The translations under genes and the position numbers were made by a program. Below are positions 1 to 12,400 of a stretch of 64,000 nucleotides of DNA, piece after piece; position 1 is the first letter of the stretch; each line of letters opens with the position of its first letter. The stretch covers positions 59,397,068-59,461,067 of the forward strand of contig NC_061862.1 in NCBI RefSeq assembly GCF_907164915.1. Reading direction: 5' to 3'. Origin of the DNA: Impatiens glandulifera (lineage: Eukaryota; Streptophyta; Magnoliopsida; Ericales; Balsaminaceae). The notes under the pieces are model-generated. The model saw only the letters and a program-made list of their open reading frames with translations, was not told where the DNA came from and made no database searches.

Positions 1-1635
1 TAATCTTTGGTTTGTCCTATGCGGTTGTGGGTTGGCTTTCCTATTATTGAACATGTTGGCTTTCCTTTTCTCAGGGTGGAGCCATTTCTCAGAATCAGTC
101 GGACCTACATAGGTTAATTTGTCTTCCGTATAATAGGCAGTTAATTCCTCTTCAGCGGTTAAGGAACTTCTTATAAAACTTACAAAGGGAAGATCATCCT
201 TTGTGAGCCTTACTTTGTCTAAGTGTTTTTGGCTTTGGGATCTATTGTTTTTGTAACCTAGACCAAACATGCAAGTAGGGTGTCTTTTATAACTACACAT
301 TTTTCTTACCATTTCACTAGATCTCTTCCATGCGGCCATTCTATACTGGAGTCGGGCACTTTCTTCCTCGGTCAATCCTTGAACTGGCTCATTGAGCTGT
401 TCGGTTTCAGAGGATAGTTCAGGTGCTAATTCGGTTTCTAAGGTAGGGGTTTCATCAGGTTGTATGATCTTTGGTTCGGTCAGAATGGGTGCTATGAGGT
501 TAGCTCTAAAATTGGGTTGCTTAGGTAATAGAGTTAGTAGGTTCTTATACTCTGCTACCATATCATTCAATGCATTACATAACTCATCTTTAGTAAATTC
601 TTCACAGGGAGAGTCAAATACATGTTCCTCATTTGCCATAAGGCATGTGAGTTCATCATCATTGTCACTGTGAGCCCATAGGCTTCCTCCATCATCGGCT
701 ATCAGTGCTTTCTGAACCTCACTTCCTTCACCGGTTTGTTGATAGTTATTTCGGTTATTTTGATTGTCCAGTTTCCGGTCATCCCTCCTCGGTTTTCTGC
801 ATTCCCACTTGAAATGTCCCAAACAGTTACAATTATAGCATTTTACATTAGATTTATCACCATAGTTGTAGTTGTTTGTCGGTTGGCTCTTTTTCATGAA
901 CCTCCCAATTTTTTGTGCAAGCATTGCCGTGGCATCCTCGGTGAACTGTTCGGCGATTCTGATCGGTGCAGGTGCAACCGGTTCTGTGGATGTGATCAAT
1001 GCTCTAGTTGAGGTTGAGGCTGAAACTTCTTCTTCAGTCCTAGATCTCATCTCGAACTCATATGCCTTAAGGTCTTCGAATACATCGTGTAGTTTCATCT
1101 TACTTAGGCAGTTTGATTCCCTCATTACCATTGTTTTTATGTCTCATGCACTTGGAAGAGATCTTAACGCTTTCATGATGACCTCCTTGTTATCATACCT
1201 CTTGCCAAGAGTTGCTAGCTCGTCTAACACACCTGTGAACTGGTCACTGTATTCTCTCATTGTTTCTCCCGGTTTCATCTTGATGCTTTCAAACTTCTAA
1301 GTAGCTACCATTACCTTGTTTTCCTTGGTTCTTTCATTTCCCTCATGAATCTGTATAACCGTTTCTCATGTTTCCTTTACGGTTTTGCAGTCTCTGATCT
1401 TGCAGTACGTATTTCTGTCCACACTGTTGGAGATCCGGTTTCTGGCATGGTTATCCAAATTGTTTCTTCTCCTGTCTTCAGTTGTCCAGTCCTTCCTGTC
1501 CTTGTCAATGATTATCGGTCCTTCGGCTATTATGAACTGCATCTCATCATCCATGGTGATTAAGTGCAGGTACATGCGTGCCTTCCAGTTGGCGAAGTCA
1601 TCACCATCTAGCATTGGTGGTCTATTGAAAGACAT
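1..1635 (-). pseudogene. Copia retrotransposon gag region, broken, cut by window edge
   Basis: The start of the gag reads at 1635-1366 on the minus strand, with the Copia gag signature PPMLDGDDFANWKARM (UBN2/DUF4219 type). Gag continues in shifted frames: MREYSDQFTGVLDELATLGK near 1265-1200, then a zinc knuckle at about 840-781 of the form CX2CX4HX4C (CYNCNCLGHFKWEC). Downstream acidic sequence reaches the left edge. In-frame stops at 1366 and near 1297, plus a frame change near 1095, show that it cannot be translated as one protein. Gag normally coats the element RNA in cytoplasmic particles. The pol part, if present, lies outside the window. Confidence 0.85.
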
Positions 1636-1660
1636 GCTTGCTTGAGTATTGAAACTAACT

Positions 1661-1672
1661 GCTCTGATACCA
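1661..1672 (-). other. Primer binding site (initiator tRNA-Met)
   Basis: The minus strand reads TGGTATCAGAGC, the usual Copia primer binding site complementary to initiator methionine tRNA. It lies 7 bases inside the LTR end and 25 bases before the gag ATG, which fixes the orientation of this element as minus. Confidence 0.9.
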
Positions 1673-1679
1673 ATTATTA

Positions 1680-2692
1680 TGATCTAGGTCGCGGCTGAGG
1701 GACCGGGGTCTGGGCCGGTTAGCGCGTCTCACTCAAAGGTGGTGATTAATCCGGTTAGAGATTAACACCGGGGTTTCAATACTACACAAACTGTCACAAA
1801 CCCTTGAACCAGGTTCAAGCGCGGAAGAGGTTTGTTTCAGGTTGAAGCAGCACACTCACAAGATAGGCAGAACCGGTTTTGGATAAGACAGGTTTGGGGG
1901 TTGCTGGGTCGGTTTTTGGATCTTAGTGATTCGGTTTAGGTAATGTAGAGTCGGTCAAAGCGGTGTAAGTAGGTTAGTACAGATCGGTTAGAATGTAGAA
2001 CCGGCAGAAAGTAAATAACAAGACAGGTTTTTATGGATGTTCGGAGATAAAACTCCTACGTCACCCCTTCCTCTCGAAACCGCGAGAAGGATATTCACTA
2101 AGGAATACAAACACAATCCGATCGAGACTTATTTCCTGCTCGATAACACCCGTACAATTTTAACCGAAATTGTAAATACACACTTCAACTTAGCACTTAA
2201 GCTTTCTAGAGATAGAACACAATCTTATCACTTGTAAATTAATTGTCCACTGTGTCCCACATTTACTCCTCTTCAGCTCCTCCTTTTATAGGTGAAATGT
2301 GCCAACGGTCACATTTCATTTCCTTGAATTTGATTGGTTGAGCAGAGGTTCAGTGATTCAGACCTGGCGGTCAACTTTTCAGACCTGGCGGTCTGTTCTT
2401 CCAGTATGTAGGTCAAACCGGCTAGGTTTATCTTTTACTCAATGTGGTAACCGTCGGTTAGACAGTTGTCTGTACTTGGGAGATTGTCTTTCTGATTTAT
2501 CCCGAAGTAGAAAGATCTTGTAGGACTGTCTTCTGCAGCCTGTAGACTGTCCTCAGACTTGTATGGATATGGCAATGTTCAGTCTGTTCCTTTGGTATCA
2601 TTCTCAACAGATACCCGAAGTATCTTCTTATGCTGGTCGGTTATTTGTGTTAACCGGATGGCTTCCGGTTATTCCTTGGCGACTGTCTAAAA
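1680..2692 (-). repeat. 5' LTR of the left-edge Copia element
   Basis: On the minus strand this ends in ...GATCA just before the primer binding site. The outer end near 2692 (minus strand GACAGTCGCCAAGG...) is less sharp because the expected terminal TG is not preserved. A TATA box (minus CTATAAAAGG, about 2282-2291) fits an LTR promoter. A GACCTGGCGGTC motif is present twice near 2361-2395. Length is about 1.0 kb. Confidence 0.75.
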
Positions 2693-2945
2693 AAATGAGT
2701 TTGGTTATATGGAGTTGTAATGATGATTATTGTATTTAATTTCTTGCATTGTGTTTAGATAATGTAAGATTTTGATCTTAAAATCTATTTTGAATATCTA
2801 AATAAAAGTATTATTCTATAAAAATGTCTCTAATAGTATCACAATTTTATAATAGAAATAGGAACATAAAAGGCCAAAGTATATTTAGAATTCTATAAAA
2901 CTGAATATAACAAATAAGCAAATAAATTATTTTTCTGGACTTTTA
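2693..2945. repeat. Diverged direct copy of the Obg 3' flanking sequence
   Basis: From ATGGAGTTGTAATGATGATT (2709) onward, this stretch matches 6140-6470 in the same orientation. Shared blocks include AAGATTTTGATCTTAAAATC, TATTATTCTATAAAAAT and GGCCAAAG. The right copy has about 100 extra bases (around 6285-6375) that this copy lacks. The right copy abuts the stop codon of the Obg gene, so this looks like a duplicated gene flank now next to a Copia LTR. Confidence 0.7.
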
Positions 2946-3240
2946 AGTCTATAGAGACTGATGACAGAACAATAACTCACACTTAAACCAGAGTGTCTTC
3001 GCCGTATATTGTCTGTGTATGTGCGACTTCTCTGTGGCTACGCCGTCGTCATGGTCAGCCAAGGTTTTATGCTACTGTAGAGAGAACAGTCCAATGCATG
3101 AGTATTGTGCCCTCAATATATGAAATTATATACAATTAAGGGTCAGGTTAATTTGCCTAAATGTTGTTGATAACAAATTTTCGAATGTAACTCAAAAACT
3201 AGCTTGAGTCAACTCTAACGTGTACCCAACTGTGTGAGTA
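2946..3240. other. Intergenic stretch with a more GC-rich core
   Basis: About 2990-3115 is less AT-rich than its surroundings, but no open reading frame, splice-bounded exon or repeat partner in the window could be assigned to it. It may be a degraded gene fragment. Confidence 0.3.
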
Positions 3241-5560
3241 GAATAAATTGGGTCACTATAAAAAAATATAAAAATATATATATATATACCACATAGTTAA
3301 ACCATTGGACCAATTACATTTGGTTTTTAAAAATCAAACTTTTAATTTAATTATTTTATTATAAAATTCATTTTTTTTAAATTTTTTTACTTTTAAATAA
3401 AAATAATAATTTTCATTTATCTATATATATTATATTTATAATTATTAAATTAAGAATAGTTTCACATAAACTATTTTTAAATAAAAGTTTTATTTTAATT
3501 TTTTTTTATAAAATTATAATATGTGCAATGTAAAAGAATATGATTTCTTAAAAAAACAATTTCTTCAATAATTTTAATTTATATATATATATATATATTC
3601 TATTTATAATTATTAAAATTCATGATAGTTTCATATAAATTATTTTTAAATAATAATTTTATTTTTTTAATGTTTAATAAAATTACAAGCACGGGAAATA
3701 ATTAATGAGTTGCCAGTGAATTGTATTTTTAATGGATATATTTTTAATAGTAAATAGTTATAATTTTAACTTAATTATTTTATTATAAAATAAATATTTT
3801 TTTAAATAAAAGTAATAATTTTCATTTTTATATATATTATATTTAATTATTATTGAAAATAGTTTCACATAAATTTTAAAATTAAATTTTTAATAAAATT
3901 CTGATATTTTTCCAAACCAACAACTAGACTAATTATTTTTAAATAATAATTTTATATTTAAATGTTAAATAAATTTTTTGTAGATGGAAATGAATCGCTA
4001 ACTGAATCATCAATTCATTCTTCAAACACTTTAACTTATCAATTCAATCTTCAAACACTTTAACTTATCAATTACATTTTTTAAATAAAATTAATAATTT
4101 TAAATTCTATATGTATATTATTTATAATGATAAAATTAAGGATAATTTCATATACATTATTTTTAAATAATAATCATTTTTAATTTTTTAATAAATTCTA
4201 ATGTGAACAAATGACAACTTTTTAATGACAACTCATTAAACTTTCAAAATCAAATAAATTTTTAATGAATATATTTTTTAATAATAAATATTTACACTTT
4301 TAACTTAATTATTTTATTATAAAATACAAATTTTAATTTTTTTAATTTTTAAATAAATTTCATAATTTTCATTTCTATATATATACTCTATTTATAAATA
4401 TTTAACTTAATTATTTTATTATAAAATACATATATTTTTTAATTTTTGAATAAAATTCATAATTTTCATTTCTATATATATATATTGTATTTATAAATAC
4501 TTAACTTAATTATAAAATAAATATATTTTTAAATTTTTAAATAAAATTAATAATTTGAATTTATATATATTTTATTTATAATTATTAAATTAAGATTAGT
4601 TTCACACAAATTATTTTTAAATAATACTTTTATTTTTAACTTTCAAACTACTACACCTATAATAGTTTCACAGAAAGTGTAAGAAATAATGTATCACTTG
4701 TATTATAAATTTAATTGGAAAGAAAATTTTCAAATTTTTAATATTTTCACAAAAAAAAATGTAAAGAATGATATGTCACGTGTATTATAAATTGAATTGG
4801 AAAGAGAATTTTCAAAATTTTAATCCACAATGATGTGTCATTTCATGTACATTCTTTTTTACCGTTCTCTATTATTTCTCTATTTTTAATAATAGATATT
4901 ATACTAAATCAATTATTAATTTTAATTACTATAACATACCTTCTAATCATAAAGAAAATATACGGTAAAATTTGTATTATTTTTTATAACTTTTTAAAAT
5001 TAATTAGAGTACTTTTATTGAATTTTTTTTATTTCATTTTTTTTATTTAATAATAATTTTTTATAAACAATAATATTAATTATTATTTTATTAACACTCA
5101 TAACATAATAATTTATTTAGAAAGATGTATAATTATAATAATATTATAAATCAATATAATAAATATTTATTAATTATTTGGGATATTTTTTATTTAATAT
5201 ATATATATATATGAATAAATATATAAAATATAATAAATACTAATATATAAAATATATATATATATGAATAAATATATAAAATATAATAAATACTAATATA
5301 TAAAATATATATGAAAAATTAATAATTTTAAAATATTAATAAATAATCATTTTATTTTTTTATTTTTCAATGCTAACTTTTTCAAGTAACTAAATCAACT
5401 GTCATTCATTTTTATAATACAAGAACAAAAATTGTGCTAACTTTTTCAAGTAACTAAATCAACGGTTATTCATTTTTATAATACAAAAACAAAAATTGTA
5501 TTAAATATATTAGTTAGTTTAAAATTAGATGAACATTAAATAAGTTATTCATTTTGAGTT
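3241..5560. repeat. AT-rich array of degenerate repeats
   Basis: Very AT-rich, with no coding potential. Blocks such as TAGTTTCACATAAA followed by TATTTTTAAATAA recur near 3459, 3625, 3858, 4150 and 4600, and TTAACTTAATTATTTTATTATAAAA recurs near 3766, 4300 and 4400, as in a decayed tandem array. Local tandem repeats lie inside it: two copies of TTCAAACACTTTAACTTATCAA (4020-4072), a pair of about 74 bases (4675-4822), ATATATGAATAAATATAT-type repeats (5200-5310), and a 62-bp pair starting CTAACTTTTTCAAGTAACTA (5374 and 5434). Confidence 0.7.
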
Positions 5561-6139
5561 GTACTAAAATGTTGTATTTCATATGGCTCTTTATTATGTG
5601 CTGGTATGTTTTAAACTTTTAATTTATTTTTTATTAATATTTAAGTTTGAATTTTAATTACACACGATTTACATCTAGGCTATACCCAAACCTAGTTAAA
5701 AATAATTAATTTATTATCTATCAAGTTTTAATATATTAAAAAAATTTAAAAATATTAAGAATTATATTATTTGTCTAATTATTAATGTAACAACTTTTTA
5801 AATACTCAATAACAAATATAATATTGTTTTCAACCCATGAAAGTATCTGGATTATTTATTTTCTACTGAAAATCTTACAAGAAAATTATTATTTTAATGG
5901 CTTATGCATAACTCCTAGAATGATCTACTCAATGGTTTATACATTTGTATGTGGTAGAAATTGGAGTTATTAGTGGAATTGAAAGTGGTCCAAAATCACT
6001 CTTTTAGTTGTTACCAAGAAAATAATTTATAGATAAACAATCGTGCATTACTAAAATGAACACTACATTTGAACTAAATTGATTTTTTTTTTAAATAGTT
6101 ATGGAAAATAAAAAATAATTGAAAAAAGAATTCATTATA
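5561..6139. other. AT-rich intergenic, nothing recognised
   Basis: No reading frame, RNA gene or clear repeat is visible here. It separates the AT-rich array from the Obg 3' flank. Confidence 0.6.
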
Positions 6140-6470
6140 TGGAGTTGTAACGATGATTATTATATTTATTTTCTTGACGATATGTTTAATAAATGTAAAG
6201 ATTTTGATCTTAAAATCTATTTTAAATATTTAAAAAAATATATTATTCTATAAAAATTTAATAGTACCACAAATTTAAACTAGAATTTTTTTTTTTTTTT
6301 GAAAAGACTGCTTTGCCCCTCCTCGTGTGAGAGGAAACAGGAGATATTTAGCAATAGAAAATCCTGAGTACACAATTCTATAGTAGGAATAGAAACATCA
6401 ATGGCCAAAGAAAACAAAAACATATTTCAGACTTATTTTCTTATAAAAGAACAAACAATTTAACCAATTA
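6140..6470. repeat. Right copy of the duplicated block; 3' flank and UTR region of the Obg gene
   Basis: Partner of 2693-2945. About 100 extra bases (6285-6375), starting with a T run and containing GCCCCTCCTCGTGTGAGAGG, interrupt the alignment and may be a small insertion. The 3' UTR of the minus-strand Obg gene probably ends within this block. Confidence 0.6.
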
Positions 6471-6530
6471 ATAAAACAAGAGCTAACCGGCTCTCAAATT
6501 TTCAAGCAGGCAATAAAGATAACAAACAAA

Positions 6531-9500
6531 CTAATCAACCTCAATAGAATCTAAATATAATTTTTCCGACTGTTCACCATTAACAAGCATCCTAAGACCA
6601 TTTTTTAACGCAGACACTCCTTCCTCCAGAACAGCACATACTGGAAAAATAGGGACACCAACCACCCTTCTTTTGAGTTCTTCAAACATTTCCTCAGCCC
6701 CTTCTTCATCTATTTTATTTGCAACTATCAAACAAGGCCTTTCCGACAAACCTTCTTGATAAAGCTCAAGCTCCATAATCAGATCTCTTAACTGTTCCCA
6801 TGGCGGAGTTCCTTTACGTCCATCCAACGATGCTGCCAAATCAAGAACATAAGCAAGAACCTTGGTACGCTCAATATGACGTAGAAAAGCATGTCCCAAC
6901 CCACGATTCTCATGAGCTCCCTTTATAAGACCCGGTAGGTCAGCCACTGTGATTTTCAAATCATCGTAGTTTAGATTCCCGAGATTTGGCCTCAAGGTTG
7001 TGAACGCATAGTGCCCATCTTTCGGTTTAGCCCTTGATATTGCTCCTAGTAGAGTACTTTTACCTGCATTTGGCATTCCTACAAAACCCACATCGGCAAT
7101 GCTCTTCAGCTCCAACAAGAGTAGAACCTCAGATCCCGGGGTCCCAGCGTGTATGGAAGATGGAGATTCATCTTCCTCAGATCCTTCAAGATCCGTTTCA
7201 TTCTTATTAAATTTTGAAGATGAAACATTGCCAGATCCACCTTCTCCCCCACAAGCAATAATTAGCCTTTGTCCAGCTTCTATTAATTCTGCAACATTGT
7301 ACTGTATGTATTCCTTTTCTTCTTCTTCCTCTTCATCCCATTCTTCTTGGGAGATATCACTACCGTCTTGTGTATTACAAGAGGCAAAATTTGACGAGGG
7401 GCTTTTGGAACTCTTGTAAGAACTAGATGTCTGAGTAAGTGGAATAGCATATGAATTTTGTGTTGTTTGTAGGTTTCCATTTCTTGGACTCATTTTGCTA
7501 GAGGTGAAACATTCTGCGTTTAGTTCAGAGGAAACATTGTCTAGTGAGCCAGGCATATCCCAGGGGTCAATAGGTGTCACCGAACTCGGTTTTGCTACAG
7601 AAGGAAGTTTGCCTTCAATAAGATGAATTGCAGTGCCTATAGGAACTTGTACCACCTAATGCAAAAGAGTCACTCTATGAATAGAATTCTCATATTCTAA
7701 TATTGAGCCTATTTGGAGACACCTATATCATAATCACATTAAAAAATTGCCAAAGTAAAGTAATTTCTTTTGCATTTGGTGTGAAATTGAAAAGTATGGC
7801 TGCATATGATGAAACTTCATTGAGATAAAAATGTGAACTTTTTTATTTTATTTTTTATATTGGCAAATATCATAACAAGATAACCCTTGTATGGTTCTAA
7901 AAGGGAAATTGATAAAATGAATCCTAACCTTATCTGTCCCTCGGCTTCCTATCATTTTCTTTGAAGCTCCATGACCTCCTCTTTTTGCATTCTACATGTC
8001 ATGACCATTAATGAAATCAATCTCCATCAGTCATCAAATTCATAGAAACAGAATGCAACAAAACGGGACAAAAGGAAAAAAAGAAGTTTACTTACAATAT
8101 GATGTGTCAGGCCGCTGAAATCCCAAACTCGAGTAGAGCATTCTAGTATTACATCACCACCTTTTCCTCCATCGCCTCCTATATTAATATACCACCAACA
8201 TTAACTGAAATTACTTTCTCATTATCAACCAAAGCATCATATAAGATTTCAGCATGGAGTTCTAAGATACATCACGGTTCCAAACTTGTAAATAAGAAAT
8301 CAGTCTAGCATTCTCTCTAATAATTGTCAATTATGTTCTTAAGAAACCCAGCATCGAAGAGACTTGACGAATGAAACAAATAACAGTTAGCACAAGCAAC
8401 ACTAAGGGTGCATTTGATAATACTGTATAGGTCTTGAATGCTAAATACTTAATTATATGTATAATTCATGAGTTAAATCTATGAAAGATAAATGTTTAAT
8501 AAACCAAATGAAAGTATATAAATTTAAGTACTTAGTATTAACTCATGAGTTAAGTCTATGAAAGATAAATGTTGAATAAACCAAATGAAAGTATATAAAT
8601 TTTAAGTACTTGGTATTAACTTAAATACTACTTTACCCTTATAATTATGTAATTTGATTAATTTTGAAGGGTTAAAGGTGTCTTTGGATGTTCTTACTAG
8701 TTTACCAAGTTTACTCATTCATAGCTAGAGGTGTTCAACCGGTTAACCGGTTTCGGCTTACCCTTATAATTATGTAATTTCATTAATTTTGAAGGGTCAA
8801 AGGTGTTTTTTTGATGTTCTTACTAGTTTACCAAGTTTACTCATTCATAGCTAGGGGGTGTTCTACCGGGTTCGGTTATGTTCGATTTTGCCCTTTATTT
8901 TACAAACCGGTTAAACGACCGGTATTGGTATCGGTTTTACCAGTTCTGGTTCTACCGGTTCCGGTCGGTTTAACCAAAACCCGATAATTCAATTTTTAAG
9001 GAATTTTATCATATTTATAATTTTTTAAATTATAATTTATAATTTCACATTATTATAATATTATAATTTTTTTTTACATATTTCAATGAAACTATATCAG
9101 TTGTTTTTTATTTTTATTTTTTAAAAACAATTTTATACCGATTGTAATTTAAAATTTAAAAATAACTAATATATATTATCAAATATTATAATATATCTAA
9201 TATTTACAAAAACAACTAATATAAATTATAAAATATAAATATATAATTAAATTATTACCGGTTTACGGTTAAGCCAGTAGAAAAATAGTCCAACCGAAAA
9301 CCAAACCGTAACCGGTAAGAAGTCGGTTAACCGTTTAACCGATAAACCGGTGAAATGAAACCGGTAAGCTATTGGTTCAATTCAGTTATCGATTTTCCAG
9401 GTTTTTTTGCATTGCCCTGTGATTCATAGCTTACTAAATTAAACTAAACTTTCAGCTTAATATTTGTAACTTAATTTAGTTGAATCTAAATAATTAAATA

Positions 9501-9949
9501 ACTTTAGTAACGGTTATGAAATGAACTTAATTCAATATAAACACTTAGTCATTTAGAACTGAAAGAGAATTTTGAGTATTTGATGAGAAAAAGAGTACTC
9601 ACCATCAGGTTTACCATGACGATCATTTCTACCACGGCGAGAGCTGCAACAGCCATTGCCACCATCACCACCTTTAGCCAATAGCCTAAATCGGTCTATC
9701 ATTCTCCGTTCCTAAACCAGACATATATGTATATATATATCAATTCAATAGTCAAATTAAACAACCTGTATTAAGTTTTTGTATATGCAACATATATAGG
9801 AGTGTGAAGGAAACCTGTAAGGGAGCAAGCTTTGACTTCTTTTGTGGACTGTCTGACAAAGAACAAAATGGGGCGAACCATTGTAATCTGGAGAATTTGC
9901 TTGCACCATTTAAGGATTGGAATTGATGTTTTGCATAGCGTGACCACAT
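6531..9949 (-). CDS. OBGM: Obg-family GTPase, probably mitochondrial (OBGM-like)
   Basis: Five exons join in phase: 9949-9815, 9711-9603, 8178-8096, 7991-7929 and 7655-6531 (504 aa), with GT-AG at each intron. A TAA in the same frame 9 bases before the ATG supports this start. The first 45 residues (MWSRYAKHQFQSLNG..., basic and Ser-rich) look like a mitochondrial presequence. The glycine-rich Obg fold follows (GGDGG...KPDGGDGGKGGDV) and resumes at about 245-280 after a Ser-rich and acidic insert (EEWDEEEEEEKEY). The G domain shows G1 GMPNAGKS (323-330), G2 TT (349-350), G3 DLPGL (369-373), G4 NKID (443-446) and G5 CAV (470-472). Obg GTPases bind the large ribosomal subunit and help its assembly, here most likely in mitochondria. 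The second and third introns hold repeats, including a hAT-like MITE. The chloroplast paralogue (OBGC type) is the alternative, but the short presequence favours the mitochondrial form. Confidence 0.9.
8464..8618. repeat. 78-bp tandem duplication in an Obg intron
   Basis: Two near-identical copies of ATGAGTTAA(A/G)TCTATGAAAG followed by the same next 60 bases lie back to back. They are intronic and follow a MITE-like start (AAGGGTGCATTTGATAATAC, 8404). Confidence 0.75.
8633..8880. repeat. 125-bp tandem duplication including the edge of the MITE
   Basis: CCCTTATAATTATGTAATTT starts at 8636 and again at 8761. Both copies run through TCATTCATAGCTAG into the first bases of the MITE. Copy 1 carries only about 30 bases of the element before copy 2 starts, so the duplication happened after the MITE inserted. 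Confidence 0.75.
8852..9421. mobile_element. hAT-like non-autonomous MITE in the Obg gene
   Basis: About 570 bp in the intron between exons 2 and 3, rich in ACCGGTT/AACCGGT motifs. It starts TAGGGGGTG and ends GCCCTGT, short imperfect inverted ends of hAT type (AGGG/CCCT). It is flanked by ATTCATAGC on both sides (8843-8851 and 9422-9430), which includes the 8-bp target duplication expected of hAT. It has no coding capacity. Confidence 0.65.
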
Positions 9950-11380
9950 TAGCCCTTATTTCCTTAACAAAAATACTTCATTTCAGACGATTGACTAACC
10001 AAATCCCTTCTCTAAACAGATATGAAAATGCTCATGTTCATGCTTTCACGATATCATGTTTAACTATCAATCAAGGCATGAAAACATTTCATCGTTTGAG
10101 TTAATTTAAGCATGAGCATCATTAAAAGTAAATCACCAATTCAAGTTATCTATATCAATTCAAATCATCATTTGAAACATACATTCTCTTCATTCATATC
10201 ATTGCTATTGTAAAAAAACATTTCAAAGCTCAAATCAGATTCATTTCAAGAGAATGAAAGTTGAGGAAATCAAGCTTAGTCAAATGACTCAATCATATTC
10301 ATCTTGTTTTGATTTTTAGACAATCATCTTGTTAAGGCTTCATTTAAATTCAAAAAGAAACAAGATGCAAATTTCTGTAATTTCAGATTATTTGTCCAAT
10401 TTCGAAATTCATTTTATTTCATTTGGCCTTAACAAGTGACCCTAAGAAAATTACGTAACCTTCATTGATTCCTTAACTATCATATGGTAGTTTTTTAGCT
10501 TCAAATGACAAAGGCTAGACTGGTTTTCAATTTTTGCAAAATAAAGCAGTATGCTGCCCAGAAAACAGAGGACAAGGCAGCCTACTGTTTTCATGCTCTA
10601 AAATATGATTTTCGTTTCAAATGCAAACAAGGTCTTCACCATTTGAATTTAGGCTTCAGTTTATCATAAATAAAATGTCTACCACCAAGTTAAACATCAA
10701 TGTCAATTTTAGAGATCAAAATAGTAAGACTAATTGATTCCAGATTCAACTTTTAGTTTGCAGCATTTCGGATAACATGTGATTTGAGCTTCTAGATGAT
10801 CTCAAATGCAAAACTTCAAAACATATAAGATGTTCAGAACAGATTTTTCTTGAAAACTAGTTATAGGAAACTTCATCTTTTTATCTTATTTGAGAGAAAA
10901 ACTCAAATTACAGTAAGTTCAGGAATCTGAAATCCTGAACTATCACTTTAATAAAATTGAAGCTCAATTTGACTAGGTTTTGTGCAATTAAATTCAAACC
11001 ATCATGTTGAACTATAACTTGGCAACTGTTAGAAGAAAAGTGGACATATATCACACTTAAGTCCATTTTAAAACGATTCTCAATTCATCTAGATTAACTT
11101 CAATCAATTTTAAACAATAAAAGACATTCTTCTTCCTAAACCTGATTTAGTAAATTTTCAGAACATTCAATCACAAGTTCTAATCTTCAGAAAACATTTT
11201 CTAAAATGTGTTCTGACACTAGAGAAGAAGCTGAGAACTTTATCAAAATCCATTCTTTAATCAAAACCCATCCCAGTGCACTGGAAATGAACATCGATTA
11301 CAACTAAATCATGAAATTAGAAATATGAGCAAACTACCCATTACATTGATCATGAAGCTCATCATATTCTAGTTAATTAA
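9950..11380. other. Upstream region of the Obg gene, no gene seen
   Basis: Moderately AT-rich single-copy-looking DNA without a supported reading frame. The sequence before the Obg ATG (minus TTTTGTTAAG then GAAATAAGGG) could be an acceptor, so part of this may be a 5' UTR intron. No convincing donor was fixed. Confidence 0.4.
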
Positions 11381-11381
11381 A

Positions 11382-11640
11382 GCTATAAATAGACCTTGGA
11401 TTAGTTGAGAAAGATGGAGCTGGAGCTGGAGTTGGAAGCAGAAGAAGCAAGCAATGTATCAATGGCGGCTCTCTCACTCTCTATCTATCTATATCGTATC
11501 AATGGGATCCAAGATTCAGGGAAAATCCCGTCTTCCTCAAATCATAAAATTGCCGACCGACCGGTTCTTCTTCCTTGTTTCTTTTTCTTGAATAGCACAA
11601 GCCTCCCTTCTTCATCCCCACAGAGCCAATGAGCCCTAAG
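11382..11640 (+). other. Promoter-like block with a short reading frame
   Basis: A TATA box (TATAAATAG, from 11384) is followed about 25 bases later by an ATG opening a short frame MELELELEAEEASN (to 11632). CT-rich leader-like sequence lies on both strands. Composition differs from the AT-rich surroundings. It could be a short plus-strand transcript, or the first non-coding exon of the minus-strand Obg gene. I do not recognise the peptide. Confidence 0.3.
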
Positions 11641-11689
11641 AAATTCTTCTTCTTTTTATAATTATATTTATTTAAACCCCACACTTTCT

Positions 11690-12400
11690 TAAAATAAAAA
11701 ATAAAATTAAAAAATTGGTTTTATTTATTTTAATCAAGCACAAATGTTTGTTTGAGTGTAATTTATTTATTTCATTAAAAATTATATTTTTAGAGTCAAT
11801 TATTAATTTTATTTATTTAATATATTATTTTTAATAATTAACTCAATATTTGATTGATATGATATAGGTAACTAATTAATTATGGATAATCTCAAAATGG
11901 GTCCACATATTTTGAGAATAATCTCATAATGGGTCCACTAATTTAATAAGTGATTAAAAATCATACTTTTTTTATTTAATTTTGATCTAAAAATATCATT
12001 TAATTTAATAGTTATGTATTTATTATACAAAAATAAAAGTACTTCTATTTTTTTTTAAACTGATTAGGTAACAAAAGTAATAAATTTAAATTTTTTATTT
12101 TATTTTATTTCATAATAATATATATTCAATTTAATAAAACATATATATATATATATATATTTAATTTTGATCTAAAAAAATCATTTAATTTAATAATTAT
12201 GTATTAAACAAAAATAAAAGTACTTCTATTTTTTTAAAACTGATTAGGTAACAAAAGTAATAAATTTAAATTTTTTATTTTATTTCATAATAATATATTT
12301 TCAATTTAAAAAGCAAATATATATATATATATATATGGTTAAAATACAAAATTAATTTTAGTATACAAAATTAATTTTAGTAAAAAAAAATGAAATGCTC
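11690..12400. repeat. AT-rich intergenic DNA with a 185-bp tandem duplication
   Basis: Two copies of about 185 bp (11976-12160 and 12161-12338) share TTAATTTTGATCTAAAAA, AAAGTACTTCTATTTTTTT and CTGATTAGGTAACAAAAGTA. Each ends in an AT dinucleotide tract. Nothing coding is seen. Two nearby copies of ATGGGTCCAC lie at 11897-11940. Confidence 0.7.

Noticed and set aside
872..1300. Plus-strand 142-aa frame
   Set aside because: It lies opposite the Copia gag, whose minus-strand readings (MREYSDQFTGVLDELATLGK and the zinc knuckle) explain the sequence.
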